Below the pieces are notes generated by a model. The model was given only the letters and a program-made list of their open reading frames with translations. It did no database searches and was not told the origin of the DNA. A DNA stretch of 64,000 nucleotides from assembly GCA_022376465.1 (NCBI GenBank), contig JACDTU010000002.1, positions 2,046,001-2,110,000 of the forward strand, given 5' to 3'. This DNA is from Cubamyces lactineus. Taxonomy: Eukaryota > Basidiomycota > Agaricomycetes > Polyporales > Polyporaceae. The position numbers and the translations under genes were made by a program. The number at the start of each line of letters is the position of its first letter. Within the stretch, counting starts at the first letter, position 1. Shown one piece after another: positions 13,300-23,000 of the stretch.

Positions 13300-13709
13300 T
13301 CATTCTAACCGACCTCTCTTCGACACCACTGACAACGCGATGTAGAGCAAGTGCTGCTTCGTCAACCACTTCTTGGGGCGTGGGCTTTGCGCGGAGTCAG
13401 CATTGAGTTTCACAGGAAACATGGGAGATGGGGAGCGTACAGTCTGCCGTGCTGGGCTTGGAGGCTGGGCCGGTGGTGCTTCATGTTGCCCAGTGCTTTG
13501 TGGGGGAGGGAGATCCTGACGACGATGATCGACCGTTTGCTTGGTTGACGCGTTGAAGGCGCTGACAAGCTAGACACCTGCAGAACGCTCACCATCAAGT
13601 CAGGGTCTTGCACCCTCTTTTCCGCGCGAGGGTATGGGTGGTAGCGGATGACGAATCCCTCGCGGTAGCTGGGGAGCCGTAGGTCGCTTCTTTGGGACTG
13701 GATCGACAT
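13300..13709 (-). CDS. Small hypothetical protein (about 110 residues, two exons)
   Basis: Not recognised. The first exon starts at ATG 13709 and reads MSIQSQRSDLRLPSYREGFV, then RYHPYPRAEKRVQDPDLM, ending at a GTGAGC donor. A phase-0 acceptor after CGTCGTCAG leads into DLPPPQSTGQHEAPPAQPPS, a Pro/Gln-rich stretch, and then a basic amphipathic end SPRPKKWLTKQHLLYIALSV that stops at TGA 13300-13302. The second frame stays open for more than 70 codons. No signal peptide or clear transmembrane span is seen; the C-terminal segment is mildly hydrophobic. An alternative acceptor a little upstream would change the junction, so the middle residues are uncertain. Confidence 0.45.
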
Positions 13710-14545
13710 GGTAGTGAAACTCGGGAAAGGAGGGTCGGGGCGCGGCATAAATTAGGCTGATTGTAAACGTATCGTAGAGTTTGCTGGCGGGCAGCGGGGG
13801 CGGGGAGAGGCACAGTGAAGGGAGGAGGGAAGGAAGGGAGAAAAGAAAAAATCGCGTGGCTTACCGCGGCAAAGTGGCCATTTTATGAGGAAACCCGTCG
13901 AGAAGGCGGCGTTCTCGTAAAGTAATCCTCGCCATCAGCAAGGGCGAGCTTATTGCTCGCTGGTGCCCGACGGCGCCAGGCGCGGCAGCCGTCTGCGCTC
14001 GCTGCCTCTTTCTCAAACCAACATCATCTCAGACGCGCTACCAGAACCCTTCAACGCGTACTCACCCCTCAAACAGTTGCGACGCCGACAAATCGGCGAA
14101 AGCACGACGAACAACACGAGAATATTGCCAAGCGACACGACCAAGAGATCTCGAAAGGCTCGCCATACGAAGAGACGTTAGGCACGGAGGAATGCCCAAC
14201 CCCAGCTCAGAGGTGTGAGGGCGAGGTGCGTGAGGCGTGCCCTGTGCCCGTCCAACGTTTCGGCATTGAAGTCGAAAGGTACCCCGGGGGCCATGGTCGA
14301 AACACCGCGAAACATAGGATGAGCAGGGCGATCGGGAGGATAGCAAACTCCAAAATCTGCCATAGCACGCGGCGTTACTCAACATTCGAGACTTTGGGTA
14401 AGGCACTGCGAAAGGTGAGAGGCTCGTCGCAATCCCCTCTTTCGCCGACGTCAATGCAAGCCTTGCAGATCATGCCCCGCATCCCCGCTCAACAGACCTG
14501 GGGACGCAACCCCGCATAACCATACGGCAAATCGTCCGTCCGGGG

Positions 14546-14564
14546 ACGTGACCCGAGGTCACGT
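14546..14564. promoter_or_regulatory. 19-bp palindrome containing a CACGTG E-box
   Basis: ACGTGACC and GGTCACGT form perfect 8-base arms around a CGA spacer. The right arm runs into CACGTG at 14560-14565 and then GAGTCAC. CACGTG is the core bound by fungal bHLH factors such as Cbf1 and Pho4 homologues (family knowledge). The nearest candidate target would be a minus-strand transcript starting near 14.5 kb, which is itself unproven. Confidence 0.35.
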
Positions 14565-15817
14565 GAGTCACATCCCGACGCCCCCGACGCGGGCGTTGAG
14601 CATAGGCGAGTGCATTCACCGACTAGCCTCTAATCGTATGTTTTAATGACATGCACATGCGGTAGGCAGGGTACGCTACTCCCGCGAGATTTTAGAACAC
14701 ATGAAAGGACGCGACCAAGTTGCTATTGGCATTGCACGCGTTGTGCGACATGTCGGGTGGGTTGAGCGGGCCCCGACTAGGAGCCCTGCTCAACCAATAT
14801 ACGTTTGCCACAAGGGCGAACGTATCGCCAGTATCTCGGATGCGAGGAGAGCCAAGGCGACACTAAATCGATACAGAACTTATGCAAAACCAAACTTGAC
14901 ACACCTTTTCTTGCGTCTGAGTCCCGGTACAGGACGACGGCATACGAAGCCGCATAGAAAGCCATTCGCTCGCCCAGCACGCGGGACGGCGCAGAGGACC
15001 CTTTGACGGCACCGATAACGCACGTATCGGGTGTTCGTATTGGGCATCAGGCAGTCCTTGTAGAGGGCGTATGGAACGCGAGGCTGCGACCGAGGGGAGA
15101 AGCAAAGCTTATCGCTATGCCGAGAGCTGCAACGCAAGACGCGAACAAGATACGGTGCAGCGAGACGCGGTGGAGGCCGATCAGCGAGACAAAGGCGTGT
15201 TGCTGGTGACTATGGGAGGAATATCGGCGACGACAAACTTCCCAAGAATGTCGCCGGGAGTACGGTACGAAGCCTTCTCAGCCAGTTGATGCATACCAGC
15301 AGAATTGTGCTCATAATGTTCCCAGAACAGCAGATAGCTGGGTGGTCAGAAAGCAGGAGCAAGCCATAGACCAGGTCGAAGTAGCCTCCGTCGTCGTCGC
15401 GGTCGTTGAGTGATATAGCCTGGCCGATCAGCGACTGGCAACGGTCGGGCGATCGACGACGCGCGGGAGCGCCAACATCCGCTCACGCGTGCACTGCGAC
15501 TCTGCGAGGGCGGGTCTGCCCACGAACGATCGGCCCGCGGCAACCGCCTCACGCGGAATATATCTGCGACATAAACGTCCTAATTGATTGTATCTCTAGT
15601 CTCTCACAACCTGAGATGACTATCATAGATTGACTTGACAAGGTTCTAACCTTGCTCTCGCAAACATGTACACGACTATGCAATGAAATCATCAATCGAT
15701 ACCCCAATCTCGCCACCAGAGGTAAGCAGCACTCTGCTTATCCTGCGACCTGTGTAGAGCCGGAACTTGAACTTGAGGACCATTTGGTCTCGGAGGCACT
15801 CTACAGACTCCAGGGCA

Positions 15818-15848
15818 CGCCCCGTCACTCCAGGAGTGACACGGGGCG
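15818..15848. repeat. Imperfect inverted repeat (hairpin)
   Basis: The left arm CGCCCCGTCACTCC pairs with a right arm GGAGTGAC-AC-GGGGCG across a single A, giving 14 pairs with a two-base bulge. It is strongly G+C paired and lies just upstream of the unidentified gene at 15978. It could be a transcription terminator-like or RNA hairpin, or a relic of a small element. Confidence 0.4.
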
Positions 15849-15977
15849 GCCTGAGTCGTTTGCCCCCGCATGGTAACAGTCCTGCGTAAGCTCAAGTTCT
15901 CTAGGCCCTTCTGAACCCAAGCGCTAGCTTGAACGCAATCTACAGAGCGCGCCGCTGCCGTCAGTCCAGGGCTGACG

Positions 15978-16793
15978 ATGGCTGCTGAGGCTGCACCTGG
16001 CCTCTGTCACGGTACTACCGTAATGTGCTCGCACATGCGCACGCAGCTGGCCCTGAAGCCTGAGAAGACTTCTACCGTACGTGACGCTCCGACATGTCGC
16101 TCGATACACGCAATGTTCGACCTGGCAAGGTCTCGACCCATGCCAACCCGCGATGCTTGCGAGCAGTCGTCAACGTGCGTCATCCGAGTCGTACACTGTA
16201 GGGTACAAATTTGCAGCGACAGCCTGAGAGCAGCGAAGCGTATCTCTTGGTAATGGTCCGGAGGCGACGTCAGCTTTAATGCTTGTTCGCTGATATCGCA
16301 GCAGCAGATTCCCAAGGCGTACTTCACGGAATTCTACTACGATGGCGACGACGTCAGCTGGTCCTGGTCCGTCTCTCCGGATCCCGCATATCCCAAAGTA
16401 GCTCGCGCAAAGGCTGATGCTTCGCAATTCAGCGTTGCTCTTGCGAGTTTGCGCGGGCTGCCATCAATACTGTGCAGTACGTACTGACATCTTGATCGTT
16501 TACTACACGATGCTCCGCGAGCGTTCCCTCCTGTTTCTTACCTCCGCCGGCATCCAGCGCGTCAATCCAGATTTGAGTAATGACGCACCAGCGGATCTGA
16601 ATCTGCTGTAAGTATCTTGTTCCCCGAGCTCGCTTCGTCCGGTAACAACGTCATACCCAAGGGGCCTGAGTGCGAAGTTGCGAACCGTGGCCCACTCTAT
16701 CCCCGCCAGATCTCAGACTAGCATTGTGTATGCGCGCCTGGGACGCCTCATCAGCGCCCGGTCGCGGATGGGATTCCCAACACTTGTGTAAGT
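15978..16793 (+). CDS. Unidentified multi-exon gene
   Basis: I do not recognise the product, but coding signal is good. An ATG near 15978 opens a frame that reaches a GTACGTGA donor. One exon ends SSEAYLL at a GTAATGG donor and, after a 52-base intron, continues QQIPKAYFTEFYYDGDDVSW and then PDPAYPKVARAKADASQFSV. A later exon reads DILIVYYTMLRERSLLFLTS, then AGIQRVNPDLSNDAPADLNL, and joins through a GTAAGTATC...CCCAAG intron to GLSAKLRTVAHSIPARSQTS and FPTLV, stopping at TAA near 16793. The link between the middle exons (near 16470) needs a splice I could not place, so a frameshift or missed intron is possible. There is no obvious signal peptide or transmembrane span. Confidence 0.45.
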
Positions 16794-16990
16794 CACATTA
16801 AAAATACACTGTCTCGCTGTTTTGTCATACCACGGATAGAAAGAAGAGGAATGCATGAGGCATGGGAGAGCGTGAGAGAGAGGTGGAACTCTACGGCAAG
16901 CCGCAAGAACCCCACATAGCAATGAATCATCTAGTGTCAACCGAGAACCGAGCAGCGAGCTCGGACAGATGCAGCGGCGTGCATTTCCAT

Positions 16991-19015
16991 CTATGCCTCG
17001 CACAACTCATCGACGACCAAGCCGGCCCGCACCCCGAGAATACTGAGGAGGGACTCACTCAGGCCGTGCGTGGCCTGGGTGCAGCCCTGGAGGTAGACAC
17101 GCGGCTCGCCCTTGCCCGCCGCGTCCGCATCAGCCGCCGCCGTGCGGGGCGAGAGCAAGCGGTACGTGCGCGAGATCTTGACGCGGGACGCCTGGCCGTC
17201 CGCGCCGAGCTTCGAGTGCTGCGACTGCGGCGTCGCAGGCGTCGGCGGGGTCAGGAACCCGTCCGTCGAGCGGGAGGAGACGGGCGAGAGCGCGCCGGCG
17301 TCCTCGCCGACGACGTCTGCGAACAGCTGGTGCGGGGGGAGCGTCGCGCCCTGCTCCGCGGTGTGCGCGGGCTCGGGAGTGGGCTCGTTGTCGGGCTCAG
17401 TGGCGGGAACGAGCTCGATGGAGGTCGACTTGATCCCGAACTCGTCGGCGAGGTTCGAGGAGGCGAGGAGGCGCATCCACGCATCGCGGTCGTAGCCAGT
17501 GCCGCAGAAGACAGCGCTGTAGGTCTGGGCGGCGACAGCGCGGGTGTGAAGGTTGTGGAGGGTGAGCCGGATGTTCTCAGCCGCCGATCCCTCTGCAGCA
17601 GCAGGAACGACCTCGGCGGAGAAGATGGACGTGTACGGGCTAAGGGTAATGCGAGTGCGGTCGGACTCTTCCTCACGACCGGTGCGGGCCTTGATGCTGT
17701 CGAGCAGTTTTTGGTGGTACATGACCTCGTAGAGCTGTGTTGCGATGAGCACGGAGTAAGCGGTATGGCAAAGAGGATGACTGACCGAGTCAATGGTCCT
17801 CATGTTCACGACGCTGTAGTTGGTGGGGCTGTACTCGCGAAGAACCGTCTGGCGCTCGCGCTTCGATGGCAGATTGAACCACATATCCGTAGCTGTCAAG
17901 CAGGCGGCGTGAGAACCGTGCACAAGGCCCGCATTGATCCAGCAGGGCAACTTACTGGCAGGATCGAAGATCTCATTCGAGAACGGGGTGTCGTCGCTGG
18001 GCTTGAGCGAGCCCCTGCGGAAAATCATATCGAGCTGGTGCTTCCTCCCGCTTGTCACGGAGAGGGCGTTCAGGCGGCTGTGCAAGTCCAGGAGGACCTC
18101 GGTGGACGACTGCCCCGCTCCGATGACCGCGATGCGCAGCGGCTCGCCATTCTGTGGGATCGAAGCAAAGAATTTGTCAACGGCAGAGAGGTAGTACGCG
18201 CTGTGGATGATGCGCGGGTGGGGCGCGACGGCCGTGAGCGCGGGAGGGAGCTTGGGCGTGCCGCCGGGCGAAATGATGATATTCCCTATTAGCAGAACAT
18301 GGTCAGCGGCCGGCGATCGCTAAATCGATCGATCGTGCACAATGAAGTAACTTACTCGATCGCCTCGAGAATTCCTCGCCCGTCTCGAGATTGCGGCTGC
18401 GGACTTCGACCGTGCCGTCGTCGCAACGGGTGAGGCCAATGACCTCCTCGCCGAAGCGGACCTGGATGCCGCGCTGCTGGACGGCAGCGGCGGCCCACGC
18501 GAGATAGTCCGAATACTCCTTCCGCGTGGGCGTAAAGCTACCGCGGTTAATGAAGTTCAGGAGCCGGTCCTGGGAGTGCAGGTAGGAGAGGAACGTGAAC
18601 GGCGACTGAGGGGACCGCAGCGTGGCCAGGTCCTTGAGGAAGCTGTGGGGCACACATACACCGTAAGTCCAATGTTGAAGGCGGGGCGGGCAGAAGTGAT
18701 AGAACCCACCTGATCTGCATACGGGAGTTGGGCAAGAGCATGCCGGGGTGCCATCGGAACTCTGGCTGCTTCTCGATGAAGAGCACTTGTTGGAGGGGCG
18801 CGTGGCTCTGGTCACAGGGACGCCCGAGCGGATGGCGAGCGGAGGCATTTCTGTGAGTGCGAGATAGGAAGATACAGCGACGGATCGCGTACCGAAGGGG
18901 TGGCTTGTGAGCCGGCCCACTTTTCGACGATGGCGCCGGCAATGGCGACGTTGGCAGGGCCGAAGCCGAGGCCAATAACGTCGTAGAGCGGGGTGGAATG
19001 AGCGGGAGAGGACAT
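16991..19015 (-). CDS. sidA: L-ornithine N5-monooxygenase (SidA type)
   Basis: This enzyme uses FAD and NADPH to hydroxylate the side-chain nitrogen of L-ornithine, the committed step of hydroxamate siderophore synthesis. Six exons rebuild about 577 residues. The start MSSPAHSTPLYDVIGLGFGP contains the FAD-binding GLGFGPANVA motif; PEFRWHPGMLLPNSRMQI and FTFLSYLHSQDRL are family blocks. The NADPH-binding motif is IAVIGAGQSSTEV, and the C-terminal substrate/FAD block includes VFCGTGYDRD. An insert rich in Pro, Ser and Glu (about 80 residues) sits before the last conserved block and makes the protein longer than the roughly 500 residues usual in Aspergillus. The stop TAG is at 16991-16993. It is divergent from the NRPS gene, with a shared upstream region holding iron-GATA motifs. 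Confidence 0.94.
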
Positions 19016-19540
19016 GGCGGCGAGTGGCGGGAGTGGCGAGAAAGTGTGCTAGAAGGGCGAAGAGTGCCAAAAGGGATAGAGGCGATGGTGGCTGAGGGAA
19101 GTGGGCAAGGCCGTTGGACGGGATTGTCGGGCCATGGTGGCCAAACTTTATAAGCTTGCGGGGAGAGGGAAAGTGACAGAGTGGGATGTGTCATTTCCAC
19201 GGTAAAAAATGATCGTTTTGGCGTGGTTGTTGCCCGATTGTGGCCATGACAGTTGCGAGAGCTTGGGAGGAGTGCCCTGGCCTGGAGGGAGGCGTCGCGA
19301 CTGGTCGGCAAGAAGGGTAGGCGGGGGGAATTCAAAAGCTAGCCGGAAGGAAGGAGTCGGGCGGAGAAACCGAAATACGATGGACGCCCAGCCCCGAAAC
19401 AAGCACGCGGACGCGAGAAGAATATTCCTGCGCGGCAGAGGGCGATCTGGGGAGGAAGAGAGCGTCGGGAGAGACGCAGGCCGTGGGCGAGTGCAGGCCA
19501 AAGTCTCTCTTGCGCAGATCAGAATCCGTCGTCACGTCCA

Positions 19541-19549
19541 ATCTGATAA
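19541..19549 (+). promoter_or_regulatory. Iron-GATA factor site ATCTGATAA (copy 1)
   Basis: It matches exactly the ATCWGATAA consensus reported for fungal iron-regulatory GATA repressors of the SreA/Urbs1 family. It lies about 530 bases from each of the two siderophore gene starts. Function is inferred from the match and position. Confidence 0.65.
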
Positions 19550-19602
19550 GATCAACAGCCAAGGGCTTAATCTAATCACCGCCCGCACCCGGCACGTCAT
19601 TC

Positions 19603-19617
19603 ATCTGATAAGATAAG
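19603..19617 (+). promoter_or_regulatory. Iron-GATA factor site ATCTGATAA (copy 2) followed by GATAAG
   Basis: A second exact ATCTGATAA (19603-19611) is followed immediately by an overlapping GATAAG (19612-19617), giving tandem GATA cores. Paired GATA boxes are typical of promoters bound by two-zinc-finger iron repressors (family knowledge). Confidence 0.65.
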
Positions 19618-20078
19618 ATCAGTCCTCCTCCCCCAGCCAAGCCAGTCCCCTCGCTCTCCTCCACGTCCTCCTCACCACCATCCGCCTCGGAATCCGCATG
19701 GACCGCGCAGTTCCTGGACCTCTCTGGAGCATCAGCTTGCGCCATGCCGCCCTGTTTTTTCTTTTCGCTCGCCCCAGCCTTGGCGCGTTCTGTCCGTCGG
19801 CTCCGACAGCGCTGGCTTGTGACAGAAGTGCCCGACCCCAGCCCTCTCGAACGGGCACCTCCACATAATCACAAGAGATCCGTTCCTGGCCTCTCCTACT
19901 TCTCTTTCGCCGCTCTGTCCACCTGAATACCTGACCTTGTGGTCGCACAGACCGTCGCCGAACGCGGAGGAAACCCATCCCGCGCTCAGTGCAAAGTTAG
20001 CCTACCTTTCCTATAATCTCTCACGTACAGGCGGTCCGAGTGCTCATCCGTCCCGTCTCTCCCCCAGCGCCCTCCTCA

Positions 20079-23000
20079 ATGTCGCCTGCATCCCCTCCCG
20101 CGGTGGGGCCTGCTCCCACCGACGTCGTTCCCCCCGACTTTGCCGGCTACGAGCACATCCTCACAGGCTATAGACATCAGGATTTCCCAGATCTATCCTC
20201 CCGGCGTTTCGCGCCCGATACGCTCCAATCGACCTCGCATGCTATATCTTTGGACGCCGGTCTTAACTCAATCCAAGCTCTCGCAATAGTCGCCGTCGCG
20301 CTAGGCCGCGTTCTCGGAGCGTATTGCGGCTGTGCCGACGTTTTACTTGCTATAGCGGACGATCGGGAAGAGAAGCTGCTCCCCGTGCGGGTCGCTTGGG
20401 GCGATGGTCAGACATGGTCGGATGTGGTAGGCGGAGTAGCTCAAGCTCTCGCGGACCCCTCTTGGCCTCGCATCACCGCCGATGCCCTTCGAAACGCTCT
20501 GGATATTACTCCAAAGCAGTCGCCATGCTTGGCTTTACTCAGCGCGCGCCCCCTGCAATCACCTAGACTCGGAGGTGGTATTCCCCTGGTATTGGCGATC
20601 GACTGTGACAATGCGGTACTCTCCGCTACCGCATCTGAGCGGTTGTGCCATCCTTCACAATCCCAGCTCCTCCTTTCCCAAGTAGCGGCCCTAGTTGCAC
20701 ATGCTCATACGGCAACCCAGACGCCCGTAGCTTCTTTACCCCAATTGCCCTCTGATCTTTTGTCTTCGTACGACAAGCACTCGTTTGAGGAGTGCTGCGG
20801 GATCTATGGACGCGTGCCGCCAGTCAAGCTCGCGACCGATCATCTTACCCTGCAGGCTGCGCAACAACCTAACAATATCGCTGTGCGGTGGTATGCGGAC
20901 TTATCGACAGACTTGCCGGAGGATGCATACGTCCCGGAGACCATCAGCTATTTCGAGCTCGACCGGAAGGCCAACCAGCTCGCGCGATGGCTGCGTCAGG
21001 CCGGCGTCGAGAACGGCAATTCTGTTGCCGTCTGCATGAAGCGTGACGTCTGGTTCCATATTTGTTTTATTGGCATCCTTAGATCTGGCGCCTGCTATGT
21101 TCCGGTATGTTGCTATGTCGTACTGAGGTCCATGTGCGTGTGTAATGACGAGTCATGCCTGCAGATTGACGCGGAGCTCCCTCTAGAACGGCAACAATTC
21201 ATCGCGAAGGACTCCAACGCGCGATACATTCTATCCACATCTGATCTAGCCTGTTTCGAATCTCTTGGAAATATCGCCATAGACGTGCGGGATACGTCAG
21301 TACGAGCTGCTATAGAGCAGCAGAGCGCCGACGAAGTGGCGTTCGCTCAGCCTGAGGATACTTCGTACATCCTATACACCTCTGGTAGGTCGCAGTTAGC
21401 GTCGAGATTTGCTGGGCGTCGCTCACGATCTTCTAGGAACCACAGGCACGCCGAAGGGATGCATCCTGACCCAGCGGGGTCTCAGCGAAGCCATTTGGGC
21501 TATCAGCGCTATTGCTGCATCGATTGTAGAGCTCGAGGACCCGAGCGAGGGAAACTACCTCTCTATTGCTTGTAATTTCATCCGCTCTCTCCTCATCGCA
21601 CGCCTTTACTGAGACGCCTTACAGCGGTCGCGTTCGATGTGCACCTCGCAGAGATTTTGGTGCCTCTGGCACTAGGTATTCCCATCCTCGCCGCCCCGCG
21701 TTCCTTGCTTCTCGAAGACCTGCCGTACTACATCAAGAACTTGCGTGTGTCGCACGTCGGGATCGTGCCGAGTCTCATAGAGGCTACAATGGGGGCTGTG
21801 CAGGAAGACGAAGAATCCGGTCATGCTACGACTTTGCGCTACATTGCGAGTGGCGGCGAGAAGATGAGCGACGCGGTATGCACTTTGGCTCCTCCCGTAC
21901 GAACAGCTGGGAGCTCACGAACTTTGCTTGCGCAGATACTAGACAAGTGGGCGTCGCACCCCAAGGTCCGACTAGCCAATTTCTACGGGTAGGCAGCATG
22001 ACGTTTGTGCTCAATTCATTATGCTCACTGATGAACGCTGGTAGACCGAGTGAAGTAACAATCGGCTGTGCCGCGCGGCCCATGGACAAGGACACGCCCC
22101 GGGCGAACATCGGCCGTACGTTTGCGAACGTCGGCGCGTATGTCGTCGACGAAAATATGAATATCGTCCTGCGCGGGGGCACCGGCGAGCTCGTTGTCGA
22201 GGGCCCGCTCGTCGGGCGCGGCTACGTCGGCCGGCCCGACCTCACTCAGAAGGTCTTCCTCCCCTTCCCCCGTGGGGATGACAGCGGCAGTGGGGCCCCG
22301 CAACGCTGGGCGTACCGCACGGGCGACCTTGTGCGCATGATGCCGGACGCAACGCTCGAAATCATCGGCCGGATCGACACACAGATCAAGCTGCGCGGCG
22401 TGCGCATCGAGTCCGAGGGCATCTCTTCCATCCTGCGCGGCGCGGCTGCGCCGGAGCACACGCTGGACGCTATGACGATCCTTGCGAAGCACCCCTCCAT
22501 TGGGATCGACCAGCTCGTCTCCTTCGTCGCGTGGGATCCGTCGGTGCCTGTCGCTGTGCGCAAGGGCGGCACGCCGAGCTTGGTGACGCCCCCAGAGGGG
22601 CTTCTGCAGCGGCTGAGGAGTGCGTGTGACCGCGAACTCGCGAGCTACATGCGCCCGAGCCATATTGTCCCTCTGAACTTCATTCCCTTGAGCTCGAACG
22701 GGAAGGCGGATGCCAAGGTCCTCGCTGCGTTTTTCTTGGGACTCGGTTTGGAGACGCTCACGCGACTTATGGCGGACGGGCGGGCCACGCGCTCGGCTGC
22801 TTCGAATGCGCATAGAGAGCCAACCGAGACGGAGCGACGGGTGCTCGATATCATGAAGCCTTACGTGAAGATGTCGGTTGAGCATCTTAACCCGCACACG
22901 AACGTCTTTGAGTGCGGCATGGATTCGCTGGCCGTTGCGCGTTTCGCGGCGGACCTCAGGAGGACGTTTGGCGGGCAAGTCGCCCCCGCACAGATCATGC

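Larger units (their letters stand above)
13710..15977. other. Long region without a supported gene
   Basis: Open frames on both strands are long only because of base composition, and none resembles a family I know. Two minus-strand hydrophobic stretches occur (around 14300-14390, with EFAILPIALLILCFAVF, and around 14070-14170, with LLVVSLGNILVLFVVLSPI), but no start codon and splice set joins them. Several palindromes lie here (14546-14564, 14761-14794, 15818-15848 and 15958-15976), which raises the chance of structured RNA or decayed repeat DNA. Confidence 0.35.
19016..20078. promoter_or_regulatory. Shared divergent promoter of the siderophore genes
   Basis: This 1,063-base gap separates the start codons of the ornithine monooxygenase (minus) and the siderophore synthetase (plus). 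It contains two copies of ATCTGATAA and one extra GATAAG (listed separately). It is otherwise rich in CT on the plus strand near the NRPS start. Open frames in it have no family match and no conserved motif. A shared promoter would allow co-regulation by iron; this is inference from layout and motifs. Confidence 0.7.

Noticed and set aside
13953..14519. 188-codon plus-strand open frame
   Set aside because: No family resemblance, Arg/Thr/Pro-rich composition and no conserved block; probably a chance frame.
16862..18292. 476-codon plus-strand open frame
   Set aside because: It is the antisense shadow of the ornithine monooxygenase exons; its composition is Arg/Gly/Val-rich and lacks any motif.
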